DNA from: Plantago elongata
Lineage: Eukaryota > Streptophyta > Magnoliopsida > Lamiales > Plantaginaceae
Assembly (NCBI GenBank): GCA_036897095.1
Contig: JAYMSP010001682.1
Location: forward strand, 1-29,672
Direction: 5' to 3'
DNA: 29,672 nt
Every line of letters starts with the position of its first letter. Positions within the stretch are counted from its first letter, which is position 1. A program made the translations under genes and the position numbers. The notes beneath the pieces are model-generated. The model had not been told where the DNA came from. It made no database searches and worked only from the letters and a program-made list of their open reading frames with translations. Positions 1 through 10,724 of this stretch are shown in pieces.

Positions 1-2
1 CT

Positions 3-794
3 CTTTATAGAAGTTTGATTGGTAGATTGATCTATTTGAATATCACTAGGCCTGATATTACTTATGCAGTTGGCATATTGTCACAATTCATGGAAAAACC
101 TACAAAAACTCATCTTCAAGCAGTTTGTAGGATACTCAAATACTTGAAGAATGCTCCAGGTCAAGGCATTTTCTTCTCATCTTCTAATAATCTTACCTTA
201 ACAGCCTATAGTGATTCAGATTGGGCTTCATGCCCTGATACAAGAAGATCTATCTCAGGGTACTGTATGCTTCTAGGAAACTCACTTATCAGTTGGAAAA
301 GCAAGAAGCAAACCATTGTTAGTAGATCATCCTCAGAAGCTGAGTATAGAGCCTTATCCTTTGCTACTTGTGAAGTGATATGGCTTAAGCACTTGCTTGA
401 AGAATTTAATATCAAGCTTATGGAGCCAATAACACTGTATTGTGACAATCAGTCTGCAATTCACTTAACCAAGAATCCCATATTTCATGAAAGAACAAAA
501 CATTTGGAAATTGATTGTCACTTTGTTAGAGAACATGTTCTCTTAGGATTGATACAAGTTCTTCATCTTCCAACAAAAGAGCAGCTGGCAGACATCTTCA
601 CAAAAGCTTTGGCTCAAAGTGACATGAACAGATTATTGCATAAGATGAGCATAAGCAACATATATGCTCATCTTACGGGGGAGTCTCAGAAATGCAAAAA
701 ACAGATGGATGAAGAGATACAGTGCAGAAGGGCAGAACAAACAGAGCAAATAACTGAGCTGGTGAACAGCTTGATTCAATTTGGAATCCTGTAG
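3..794 (+). CDS. copia polyprotein C-terminus, reverse transcriptase tail and RNase H domain (partial)
   Basis: This is the last ~263 codons of a copia pol polyprotein, open in frame from base 3 to the TAG at 792-794. It would degrade RNA in RNA:DNA hybrids during reverse transcription in the virus-like particle. Visible copia RNase H landmarks, in order, are YSDSDWA, SSSEAEYRAL, YCDNQSAI, a HERTKHLEID block and ADIFTKAL. The catalytic acidic residues are present (D in SDSDWA, E in SEAEYRAL, D in YCDNQS). The frame has no stop or shift, so the copy may be young. The last ~37 codons run past the presumed polypurine tract into the LTR, so the coding end overlaps the LTR. The start is outside the window. 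Confidence 0.9.
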   Translation, partial: LYRSLIGRLIYLNITRPDITYAVGILSQFMEKPTKTHLQAVCRILKYLKNAPGQGIFFSSSNNLTLTAYSDSDWASCPDTRRSISGYCMLLGNSLISWKSKKQTIVSRSSSEAEYRALSFATCEVIWLKHLLEEFNIKLMEPITLYCDNQSAIHLTKNPIFHERTKHLEIDCHFVREHVLLGLIQVLHLPTKEQLADIFTKALAQSDMNRLLHKMSISNIYAHLTGESQKCKKQMDEEIQCRRAEQTEQITELVNSLIQFGIL

Positions 795-1195
795 TATTAG
801 CTGAGAATTATGATTGTAAATAATTTTTGTATAGTTGATCAATACTTGTATACATTTTACTTCAGCAAATGTAAACATTAGAAGGTTAGATTAGGCATTG
901 CAAGATAGTAGTATAAATAGGATAGATATTTTCTTATCAGAATAAGTTCATTCATTCAAACTGTTTTATGTACTTTTCTCTCAATCTGATCAATACAAGC
1001 AGTTTTATTTACATTGTTCTACATTCCTTCAACTGCAATTCATCGATCGTTCATCATCTTCAGTGATCTTCACGTTCTTCCTCATCAACATCCGCTCATT
1101 CCTCATTGTAAGTGTTCATCTGATTTACAAATGCTTTCGCAAAATTCAGTTTCTGTTAAGACTGCCTTGTAGTATTATGATTTCCAGAAACAATG
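684..1195 (+). repeat. 3' LTR of the copia element (3' border uncertain)
   Basis: LTR-like sequence follows the polypurine tract. It has a TATA box at 912-919 and then a pyrimidine-rich stretch with a TTCATTCATTC run and many CTTC/CATC motifs near 940-1100, as in many copia R-U5 regions. A candidate end is TTCTACA near 1023; a longer LTR ending near 1192 is equally possible. Only one LTR is in the window, so neither can be confirmed. Confidence 0.6.
912..919 (+). promoter_or_regulatory. TATA box of the copia LTR promoter
   Basis: The sequence reads TATAAATA inside the LTR, ~230 bp after the presumed LTR start. In copia LTRs this box drives the genomic RNA; in a 3' LTR it could drive transcription into flanking DNA, here toward the trehalase gene ~1.4 kb downstream. 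That last point is inference. Confidence 0.55.
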
Positions 1196-2298
1196 ATGTT
1201 TTTGTGATCTTATCAATCCGGGCACAATCAGGGCAAACTGTATGGATGTTAATTTTGTCCTTTTTAACATTTAATTATAAAATACTTCGTGCTAATATAA
1301 AAATACTAAAATTGATATATCAATAGGTATTTCTCTTGATATGATCGCGTATTGGATACATGGATAGTTGCACCCTTGCATTAGTGCACACAAGTATATA
1401 ACAACCTACCAAGTAGTGTAAATTGGTACGTCTGGATATCAGAAGTGCGGAGTACACGTGACCTCTAATTTTATAGATTGAATATTAAGACATAAATCAG
1501 GGGAAAATTATGAAAATTTATTTCTAAGCATTAATATTCCTAATATAAGTAAATAGTATTATTTAGTGTTCATCCAAACTTTTAATAACTACAAGCAAAC
1601 ATTACATCTTTAATATAAATACTCGATATTGTCAGGTTTAACTTGATGCTAATTATGATTACATCATTTAAATTTATAAATACTATTGAATTATTTATTT
1701 TGATAATTGTAAATATATGATTTTGATCTCGTTTATTAAATTGCAATATCTGCATAAACTACTTTTATTTGTTCGTCAATGGTAGAATCGTTGAATTCTA
1801 AAAATTAAATGCATTACATTTCCTTATTACATAATTTATATCAAGTTCACACATTTTTTTTTTTTGTTTAATTCCTCTTAGATTCTATTTTGTTGGTAAG
1901 TAAAATTCTAATCTTTATCCAATTCCTTTTTTGTTTAGATTCTGATTTAGAATATATATATATATATAATCACGACTCGTATGCTCTATTCCACATATTA
2001 CGCTTTCTATTTTGCAGGATAAAACAGAATAGTAACAAGTAACTCTGATTCGACATTGAAGAGCTTGAATGATGTCGGACGGTAAGTTCTTGATTATATT
2101 TTCTTCCACATACGATTTCTTTTTTCTTATGGATAAAGAAACAAAAACTTGGAACTTTCACGCGCCAATGATTAGCAGTAATAACTTTCCTTGACTACGT
2201 TTTAGCTTCCATAATCATCCGCAAATAACGTTATATTACATGTTTCTCCTTTAACAAAGAGAAGAAAAAACAGAGCATCTTACGGCAATTGTCTTCTT
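1196..2298. other. AT-rich intergenic DNA between the copia LTR and trehalase
   Basis: I see no gene. The stretch has short ORFs with no recognisable motif, a T-run near 1853-1865 and a short (TA)n near 1953-1968. It probably includes the distal promoter of the trehalase gene. Confidence 0.6.
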
Positions 2299-2326
2299 CT
2301 CACACACACACACAAACACACAAACA
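2299..2326. repeat. (CA)n microsatellite in the trehalase promoter
   Basis: A CA-dinucleotide run interrupted by A (CACACA..CACAAACACACAAACA) lies about 20 bp upstream of the TATA box of the trehalase gene. Length variation here could alter core-promoter spacing; that effect is inference. Confidence 0.8.
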
Positions 2327-2344
2327 GTCAAAACTCCGTGGCCA

Positions 2345-2350
2345 TATAAA
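2345..2350 (+). promoter_or_regulatory. probable TATA box of the trehalase gene
   Basis: TATAAA lies 167 bp before the start codon. A transcription start ~30 bp downstream would give a 5' UTR of roughly 135 nt. That leader holds no ATG before 2512, which supports the chosen start. Confidence 0.55.
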
Positions 2351-2511
2351 GCCCATTTCCAAGCAGCTAAAAAAACTCATTTCCTTTTCCTACTCACAAA
2401 CCATTCCCGTTTCCCAAACGAATCGAAAGTAAACAATCCCAATTCCCAAATTAACAATTCATTCAATCGTAGTACTATAATACATACTTTAATTATTTAT
2501 CAAAATCATCA

Positions 2512-5500
2512 ATGAATTCACTACCTTTAACAATCAAACCAACCAAAAATGGCTTCCTATTTCCATTCTTCACCATTCTCCTCCTCACCATCTCACCTCT
2601 CTCGATTTCCGCCATGCCATGTGATGCAGGTCCTGTAGTTCCGAAAACACCCCTGGTCACGTTTCTCGAACGCGTCCAGGAAGCTGCTCTCCGAACGTAC
2701 GGCGGCGGCAACGGCTTTGATCCGAAGCTGTACGTCGACATGTCGATCACGCGGAATTTGTCGATCGTTGTCGAAGCGTTCGATGGATTGGCGAGGACTG
2801 AGAACGGGTCGGTTTCGGTGACCGTGCTGGACGGGTTTTTGAGGGAGTATTTGGCCGGGCCGGAGGCGGCGCTGGAGTACGTGGTGCCGGTGGATTTTGT
2901 GGATCGGCCGGTGGGGTTTTTGCCGAAGGTGGAGAGTGGGGTGATGAGGGATTGGGCGTTGGAGGTGCACGGGATATGGAGGAATTTGAGTAGGAGAGTT
3001 GCGGGCCGGGTTGGGGAGAGGCCCGAGGATTTTACTTTGTTGCCGTTGAAGAACCCGGTTGTGATTCCCGGATCGAGGTTTAGAGAGGTTTATTATTGGG
3101 ATTCTTACTGGGTTATCAGGTTCGTGCTTCGGATTTTATTTCTTTTTAACTACTTTATTATTTTGTTTGGAATTTTCAACGTTTTGTGATTGTTTTTCTA
3201 CTGACTTTCGTGACTAAAATATGTCACTGTTTGACGAAATAATTATAAAAGTTGAATGTTTGTTACATATGAAATTAGAAATAGAAAAGTTTTACTTTTT
3301 TAGTAAGTTGTACGACCATTTTATGAAAATCATTTGGTACCACGTATATTATTACACTAAGGAGACATTCGTCCCCGTTAAAATTTGAAAATTAATATTT
3401 TTATGTGTATTATTTACATTAATTTGGGATTTTAACCTCCCAAAACTCTGAAGGACTATATATGTAATTTCGTTTCACGAAAGTCCACATGCATGATAAT
3501 TTAGTGCTGGACGGATGTGACAACTCCGCTTGGCCACTTGGTGATCAAGAAGATGACCGTTTGAAATTTTTTCTAGTGATGTCATAGCTTATAATGAGTC
3601 TTGACCTCATGCAAAGACTAAGTTATGGTGTCCTTTATCAATTTCTTACTAACTGGCATAAAATCATTTAAAAATAACTATTTTAACATGATTATTTCAA
3701 TATTAGTCACTTCTCAAATAACCTGTTTATATGTTCACTTCTGTTATTTATACCATCAGTCCTAAATACTTCTGTCCATAAAACAACTACTAACAACTAA
3801 CAACTAACCACCGTCGTCGTTATCAGATGGAATCAGCCATTGCCTGCTGTTTCCAATTGAACATAACCGGAAGTAGGCTAGGCCTACCAGCATTTCGTAA
3901 AATGAGGCAAAAGAGATTTTGAGAGTCTTTTGATTTAGTCAATGAATCGGAACATCTTAGAGCTAAAAGAAAAAATAAATCTATGGCGCCATTTATGAGT
4001 TTTTCTTTGTTTTGTTACAAGAATCTCAACCTTTTAGTGGTTCTTAAATTTGACATGTTGAGAATCTTAGAGAGCCTGAGTTCCACTCTTTTCCCCTTCA
4101 ATAGACTTTTAGGTATGACATTTGATATTTAGATTCCCTTTCGTTGATTGAGATTTGAGTGGTTTATACTTTATACTCGAGTGAACTTGAAATAGATTCA
4201 TTGCAAAAGAATGTAGATATCATCCTGCATAATAAATATGATTGTAATGTCCAAATAATTATATCATCTGCAGTGATAACATGTCTTAAGTTTTCTACTG
4301 ATAATGTGTGCTTCTGATTACTTGTTACTTCCTTTCCTCTGCCCCTTTCCATAACATTCTTAGCAGCAATTACATGTTTCCAATGCAGGGGATTGTTGGC
4401 TAGTAAAATGTATGAGACAGCAAAAGGGATTGTCTATAATCTCATTTCACTCATAGATCAATATGGTCATGTTCTCAATGGTGCCCGAGCATATTACACT
4501 AACAGGAGGTAAAGTCTTTTACAGCTTCTGATCATTCACTTTGTCACCCTAGTTTATGCTAGCAGGTCTTCACAAGTATTGTAGTTGTATTGGATTGATT
4601 TATAACAGGTTGCTACTTGCAACAATATATTCACTTGATTCATGTGGATTTAGTTCATGTTTGATTTTGTAGCTTGTAGTTTTGTCAAAAAGATGACAAT
4701 TTGTAGAGAAATATCACAAATGAATCCCCTGCAGTATCCGTGAACTCAAGCTTCTTTGATTAGTGGTAGTATCAAGTGACATAATGCCTGAGGACAAGTC
4801 CTCTTATTAGGGTCATTAACCGACGACAGGTCTTGAGATTCTTCGTCAGTCCTTATTTGCTTCATTAATTGGAAAAAAATATTGGAATATCATTGAATTA
4901 ACTGTATAAGCCTGTCATTTGAGACTGATAATCGAGTAGTGTCTGTTTATGTTGTCCTAACTCTTCCTGCCCATATAACATTCAAAGTCTTTGTTATGCT
5001 TCCAACTTTCTCAATGAAGCTGAACTCTCTTTACATTTTCAGTCAACCACCTCTCTTGAGCTCAATGGTTATAGATATTTACCGTCGGACTGGTGACAAG
5101 AAATTAATTGCAAAAGCTCTTCCTGCATTGCTGAAGGAACATGCATTTTGGACTGAAGGTAATTATGAAACCTTTATAGCATACCTTGTCACTCCTGATC
5201 TATACACTGGAGACCTAAGCTCACTATTCAAAAACTTTATCTTGTAAAGGGGTACACAAGGTGGTAATTGAGGATGCTAAAGGTTCAAAGCACAGTTTAA
5301 GTCGATATTATGCACAATGGAATCAACCAAGGCCAGAGTCAGGAACTACGGTAGGGCCTATCTGACTTATCCCATTTGAAGGAAAAAACTGTAGGATGTT
5401 GGATTATATGTTATGATTCTACATGACTAAATCAAATGTCAAAACCACACAGGATATGGCAACAGCTTCCAGACTTCCAAACAATTGTTCAAAAACCCTA

Positions 5501-7080
5501 TTATATCGTGAAATAGCATCTACTGCTGAATCTGGATGGGATTTCAGCACGAGATGGATGAGGTAACATAAATAATTATTTGCCAAATATTTATATATGA
5601 TTTATTTATCCAATTGCCAAGCTAGAGACATCAGCACTTCATATCTGGTTCTAACATTTACTTTCATTCTTTCAGGAACGGTTCTGATCTAACGACATTA
5701 GCTACGACATTAATTATACCTGTAGATTTGAACGCATTCATTTTGAAGGTGAGTTTAATTGAATTGCACTTGGATTCATGTTGTAGTATGTCTTTCTCTC
5801 TTGGGGTATATGATTGTGTTGTTGCATTCTTTATGCAGATGGAGCTTGACATAACCTCTTTGGCACAAGATATGGGGGATAATGTCACAGCTGCTCGTTT
5901 TAAAGAAGTTTCTCGGGGTAGAAAGCATTCTATAAATTCTATTCTTTGGAACTCTGAAATGCATCAGTGGCTTGATTACTGGTTAAGTGATTCCGACACA
6001 TCTAAGGTGATGTCTCTGAGCTTATCTTGAGATATTTACCAAACACTGGCAGGAAATTGTTTCTGAACTTTTTTTGGGTTTCAGCAGGTTCATAAATGGA
6101 CAGCATCTGGCCAAAATAAGAAGTTATTCGCTTCAAACTTTGTTCCCCTCTGGATCGAGCTGTTCAATTCAGGTTTCAAGTTCTATCTATAATGCTATCT
6201 TTAACTCATAAATTACAAATGCTGAAATGCACTTTGTATGTCATGAGAATGGTGATTCCATCAAAACACAATTAGTCTCAGAAGTTCAGAACTATTATTT
6301 TTAGAACTGATTTAATGATTCCATCGTAAAAACAAATAAGGTCTTCGTTTCTTTTAATAAGTTGATTGACATATCATCTTGTACATCTTGAAGATGCCAA
6401 GATTGCGGATAAAGTTTTTAAAAGCTTGAAGAAATCAGGGCTCATCAACGAGGTTGGGATCGCAACCTCATTGACAAACTCTGGAGAACAATGGTAAGTC
6501 CAAGGCATGTTAATTTAGATAGAAGTACGATGTCATTAAATCATGAAGTCCATGTATTCAAGTCATTATTCATTTGACTTCATCAGGGATTTTCCAAATG
6601 GATGGGCACCCCTTCAACACATGATTGTCGAAGGTCTTGTAAAGTCTGGTACAGAACAAGCAAGATTACTTGCAGAAGAAATTGCGGTGAACTGGATCAA
6701 GACAAACTATGTTGCTTACAATCAAACTGGAAACATGCATGAAAAATACACCGTAAACAAGTGTGGTGATTTTGGTGGTGGTGGTGAATATGTTCCTCAG
6801 GTAACAAATGCCACACTTCTGATGAGTATTACATGATTGCCCCTCCTCCATTAAAGAACATTCTCATGGAACCATATTCTTTCTATCTAAGCATTATTCT
6901 CTAATTTGTAGATACTTTCATAACAATGAGTGATTCTGCTTTTGTTTTAACTGTCTGCATCTGTTGCTAATGCAGACTGGATTCGGTTGGTCGAATGGAG
7001 TCATACTGGCATTTTTGGAGGAATTTGGATGGCCGAAGGATCTCACACTTGACTGCCCAAAAGGATCACATAGCGCGTGA
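2512..7080 (+). CDS. TRE1: trehalase (glycoside hydrolase family 37), 11 exons
   Basis: Trehalase hydrolyses alpha,alpha-trehalose to two glucoses; the plant enzyme is usually membrane-anchored or apoplastic. Exons: 2512-3119, 4389-4508, 5043-5158, 5250-5350, 5453-5562, 5676-5748, 5839-6006, 6088-6172 (or from 6085), 6394-6493, 6587-6800, 6976-7080. All borders are GT..AG and the frame closes to 599 aa (600 with the longer exon 8), near the ~600-630 aa usual for plants. Residues ~15-34 form a hydrophobic signal/anchor segment. Trehalase signature 1 lies at 186-199 (PGSRFREVYYWDSY, with S where G is common) and signature 2 at 493-502 (QWDFPNGWAP), split by intron 9. By family knowledge the catalytic acid is D345 (ESGWDFSTRW) and the base E546 (NMHEKY); both are present. 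A GGGGE loop follows at 557-561. Exon 1 is GC- and CpG-rich, unlike the other exons. The gene looks functional. Confidence 0.95.
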
Positions 7081-8124
7081 TGAGCCTTAACTTTACAAGT
7101 GAATCTCACCGGTTTTGACTATACAAATATTCTTTGCTGTCTTACGACGGTTTGCAGGGAGCAAGTAAGATACAGAACATAGATTTATGTAAACTATGGT
7201 CTATGTATGTTTATCATTTTTGATGGCCATAATAGCAATAAGGATGATGTGGATGTAATTATGAACATAAATATGCTATTGCCTATGAGGCATAAGCTGC
7301 ATGTTTCAGGCTGGAACTAAAATATCTGGTTACCTTTGGGGAGATTGTTTGTTTGCTGACCATCTTGTGTTATTTGATCATTTCCGGCAATGGGAAATGT
7401 TTTGCATTTTTTAGCCATGAAACCAACTAAATAAGGCAGGCTAGAGCCCTAGCCAGCCACCAAAACTTGCTCATTTATGCTCTGCACCATTCAAGAACAA
7501 GCTTTCTATTTAAGTTTTGTGTACTTGTTTATGCTTATTTTTTTGAAACGACAAAGTCAAAACTCCAATCTACTAGTTTGAGGAGAAGTGACTTTTTTCT
7601 TTATGCTATGTCGTTATATTTGACTATATTATGTTTGAACTTAATTGACAGTGAAGTAACATTGAAAGACAGGGATATCGTTGCTAAAAAAGAGTGTATT
7701 TGTGGTGTCAGAAATGGAAAACAATAGAGATGCTCATATTTTCTAATCATCGAAATGATAATCTTGGATCTCTACAGTTATATATATGATACCTTGTGCA
7801 TTCTTCACAAATTGAATTGATAAGGTGATCAACATTCAACAACTTCTTACGGTAGTAAATTAGTTAATTTTTCTAAAACGTCAAACAAAATTAGATTTTC
7901 AAATCAGTCATCTGGACTATATAAGCCAATAAACATTTTCACACCTTGAGTTAATCATCATTTTTATTACAAGTAATCAGTCTGACTTCTTAAGAAAACA
8001 AAATGTCATGAAGCTGAATTTCATGAACAATGACAATATAAGAGCAAATTCCAATTATATTAATGGGTTATACTTCACAAATCACAGGAACTTACATACC
8101 ACAACTCACAACACAATCAATAGA
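7081..8124. other. intergenic region between convergent trehalase and GNAT genes
   Basis: It carries the 3' UTRs of two tail-to-tail genes. On the + strand, AATAAGG near 7234 and CATAAATA near 7266 are candidate poly(A) signals for trehalase. Short frames around 7467-7727 have no recognisable motif. Confidence 0.55.
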
Positions 8125-9075
8125 TTATGAATCGAAAAAGTAATTGACTGCAGGATCAGTAGACAGGAGGCTGAAAATAACAGCATCCCTAGGCCTGCTT
8201 TTCATCAAGAAATACTTCCTCAAAACGCCTTCCCTCTTAAACCCTACCTTCTCCATAACCCTCTGCGACCGTGGATTATCCACATCCACCAAAGCCTCGA
8301 GCCGCTCCAGGTGAGGCCATTCCACGAATATAGTATTTGCTGCCAACTTAACTGCCCTGGTTGCTATCCCTCTTCCCCAGTATGCGGAGGCCACTCCATA
8401 TCCAATCTCAGCACGACAATTGTCATTCCCGTTAAAGGGTGTCACGATGATGTAACCCACAGGCCGTCCAGAGAGACATATGGCTTTGTGCCAGGGGTGG
8501 CCAATCACGCTGGCCTTGAAGTATCGTATGGCTTCCTCCTTAGAGGTGACGGCGTCCCATGAACAAAATTGACTCACATTTTTGTCCGAGTACCTACACA
8601 TCTTATATGTATTAGCATTACAAATGACAAGAAGTTTACCACTATAAATTTTAAATGCAACTAGTTGAGAAAGAGGCAAAGAGCAGCTTTTGCGATAATT
8701 GTCTATAAAAAAACGAGATCAACATATAATTTCAGTTTACTTTAGTATATGTTTGAAAATATATGTAATATAATGATAACTAATGTACATAAGAAGAGGT
8801 CGAATTGTGACTTTAATATTGCAAAATGCATTTGACAAAAACACGGTAAACATAGGCAATATGAAGGGATTGTGTGTGGCTTGGAGTCTCTAGAGACATA
8901 GTTACCTCAACTTTGACTTGCTTAACCAAGTGTTGAACGTATTGATGAACTAATCTGGTTAAAAATCAAATAGTAAGAATTGAGCTGAATTGTATGATTA
9001 CCATTGCATGAAGTCATCGGCGTCTGATATAAGAAGAGGTCGAATCGTGATTTCAAGATCGGGATTGCTTTCCAT
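8125..9075 (-). CDS. GNAT-family N-acetyltransferase (RimJ/RimL-like), 2 exons
   Basis: It probably transfers an acetyl group from acetyl-CoA to an unknown amine. Two exons on the minus strand: 9075-9002 and 8593-8125. The start is the ATG at 9075; exon 1 ends in a W codon split by the intron (CAATG^GTAAT) and exon 2 opens after TGTGTAG. The spliced product is 180 aa. An unspliced frame running back to 8679 is only intron read-through, because exon 1 supplies the family-typical start (ITIRPLLISDADDFMQW). Domain marks: beta-strand GYIIV at 71-75, GNAT motif A at 86-108 with the CoA pyrophosphate loop YWGRGIA at 96-102, and the motif B region NPRSQRVMEKVGF at 131-143. Plant genomes carry several such uncharacterised paralogues. 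The gene looks intact. It is convergent with trehalase. Confidence 0.9.
8789..8815 (-). repeat. partial copy of GNAT exon 1 inside the GNAT intron
   Basis: ATAAGAAGAGGTCGAAT(T)GTGA at 8789-8810 matches 9029-9050 in exon 1 except for one base, 240 bp apart and in the same orientation. On the minus strand both encode the T-I-R-P-L-L segment. The copy has no neighbouring reading frame of its own, so it looks like the remains of a local duplication of exon 1. Confidence 0.6.
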
Positions 9076-9156
9076 TTTATGATATACTATATCGAATCAG
9101 ATAACGATTGGATACTTTCCTTTCTTAGATAATATTCAAGACAAGAATCTGAGCCC

Positions 9157-9165
9157 TTATATATA
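9157..9165 (-). promoter_or_regulatory. probable TATA box of the GNAT gene
   Basis: On the minus strand the sequence reads TATATATAA, ~82-90 nt upstream of the ATG at 9075. This spacing suits a plant core promoter with a ~55-nt leader. Confidence 0.55.
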
Positions 9166-9169
9166 GCAA

Positions 9170-9797
9170 TTAATTTAGATTTTAGACCATAACAGGAATG
9201 GAGATAACCTTACTAAGTTAAGTGTTGTCGGGAACCCGGTCAACTATGGTGAAGTACTCACCAAGACACGAAATCACCTAGAAACTACCAGGAAATCAGT
9301 TAGAACTATAGATGTTGTAGCTTACTTTAATTATATAGAAAGAAAGGGAGAACAAAATAAATTATTTTTTAAAAAAAATAGTCAAACTTAGAGATTGTAA
9401 ACAACGTTGATGTTGGTGTTGACGGATGTGCATTATCATCCACTATATGGGTCTTCATTTATACTAACTATAGAATGTGTAAAAATGCGACTGCTCATAA
9501 CATATTTTATTTGAAAAAAGTTTGCTCCAACCTTAACACGTTCGGGACCGGATGGGTTAATAACCATATTTTGTATTGAGTCCTACCATACCGACATGTT
9601 AATAGTAGTAACATACATATTTAAAAAAATATCTCTCAAACCTAACCAAAGTACAACGCAAGGAAGGGTTGTTCTGAAAAGTTATTATTCTACAATCATA
9701 ATTTCATATGCTATCATTGTTTTTCTCCCGCGGTGGTATGTATCACATCACCAATGTCACAAAAATTATTATTTTATAAATATAATTTCACATTTTA
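9170..9797. other. non-coding stretch upstream of the GNAT gene
   Basis: I see no gene and no recognisable repeat. It is AT-rich with a short A-run near 9368-9380. A 119-codon open frame at 9596-9955 has low complexity and no family motif. Confidence 0.5.
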
Positions 9798-10030
9798 TAG
9801 ATGAAGAAAGTAGAGAGAATATCAAAGAGAGTTTCCCTTGTATAAAGCATATGACAGAACCCCCTCCCCTGTCACATCATTCAGATCAAGAAAGTTCCTT
9901 AAGTACAGAGTCGAATCTCCCCTCCCTCCCTCTCAAACCCACATGCCCTCTATAAATGAAGAAAGTAGAGAGAAGATCAAAGATTGTTTCCCTCGTAGAG
10001 AGCATCTGAAAGAGCCCACGTCCCATCATT
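9798..10030 (+). repeat. imperfect direct repeat, ~154-bp period
   Basis: ATAGATGAAGAAAGTAGAGA near 9798 recurs as ATAAATGAAGAAAGTAGAGA near 9952. The similarity continues for ~65 bp (ATCAAAG, TTTCCCT, AGCAT, AGA/AGAG-CCC) and includes a CATCAT motif farther on. Translated, both copies give an E-E-S-R-E-(N/K)-I-K core followed by FP, but no longer protein similarity is recognised. The intervening part is CCTCCC-rich. Confidence 0.65.
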
Positions 10031-10471
10031 GAGGTCAGGAAATGAATGTTGCGGTGTAGACTTAATACATAAAGTATGGATCGGATTCGAGTAAACGTTT
10101 TCAAGTCCTAACCGTAAAAAGTGCAAATTATCCTTCAAATTAGATTCCCAAATTGAAACTATATATTCATATAGTTGAGTTGCCGTTCAAATTGAGTTTC
10201 TAAATTGAAACTATTTCATTCCTTATGTTCATTTTACCTTTTTTATTTAGTTAGTTTATAATTTTGAGTTATCCATTTTTAGTATAGCCAGTGTGGTTTT
10301 ATACTTCAAGTAGAGTTCATAAGTTTGAAAGTATCTCATCATTATGCTTAATGATGGGTTGCACTTAAAAAAATATTAATCAATTGAAATTATTCCATAT
10401 AAGAGTTGAGTTTAATTTACCTATCAAATTATTTCTAAAGATTGAATTAATTATCTTATTTGTAAAATTTA

Positions 10472-10724
10472 GGGGCTGATTGACATGCGACTTAAATGCC
10501 CCGATTTAAATGCCTGAATAGTGATCGGAATTGTAGTGGGATTATTAAAATTGTGTTTGGTATGGAATTGTAATTGGATATGGTATTATAGGTTTGTTAT
10601 ATAGGTAGAGAAAAATGTTGCTACTGTAGAACCATTTCGATCTTCGGCATTTAAATGACATAACAAACACAAAATCCCCAAATAGCATCCAAATGGGCAT
10701 TTGAATGCTACTCCAATCAGCTCC
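10472..10724. mobile_element. Tourist-like (PIF/Harbinger) MITE
   Basis: The 253-bp element starts GGGGCTGATTG and ends CAATCAGCTCC, whose reverse complement is GGAGCTGATTG (10 of 11 matches). It is flanked on both sides by TTA (10469-10471 and 10725-10727), the usual PIF/Harbinger target duplication. The subterminal parts are also inverted (TTAAATGCC near the left end; TTCAAATGCC on the reverse of the right end). There is no coding capacity, so it is non-autonomous. It inserted into the degenerate 53-bp array. Confidence 0.8.

Larger units (their letters stand above)
1..1195 (+). mobile_element. Ty1/copia LTR retrotransposon, 3' end (RNase H plus 3' LTR)
   Basis: This is the 3' part of a copia-type element; the rest, including the 5' LTR, lies before the window. 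The sequence shows, in order, an open RNase H domain, a purine run ending in GGGGGAG near 676-682 that fits a polypurine tract, and then LTR-like sequence with a TATA box. The LTR would begin near 683-684; its first bases read TCTCAG where a TG start is expected, so the terminus has probably mutated. The 3' edge cannot be fixed without the partner LTR. It lies somewhere between about 1023 and 1195, so no target-site duplication can be checked. Confidence 0.85.

Noticed and set aside
1063-1326. 87-codon frame after the copia LTR
   Set aside because: Low-complexity hydrophobic product, overlaps the probable LTR end, no motif.
2593-2970. 125-codon open frame on the minus strand
   Set aside because: It lies antisense to the GC-rich exon 1 of trehalase; the His/Arg-rich product is what GC-rich codons give in reverse. 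No family motif.
3360-3480. Possible MITE in trehalase intron 1
   Set aside because: Short AT-rich stretch with no convincing terminal inverted repeat or target duplication.
8594-8679. N-terminal extension of the GNAT frame starting at 8679
   Set aside because: It reads through the intron; a better start with the conserved RPLLISDADDFMQW segment is in exon 1 at 9075.
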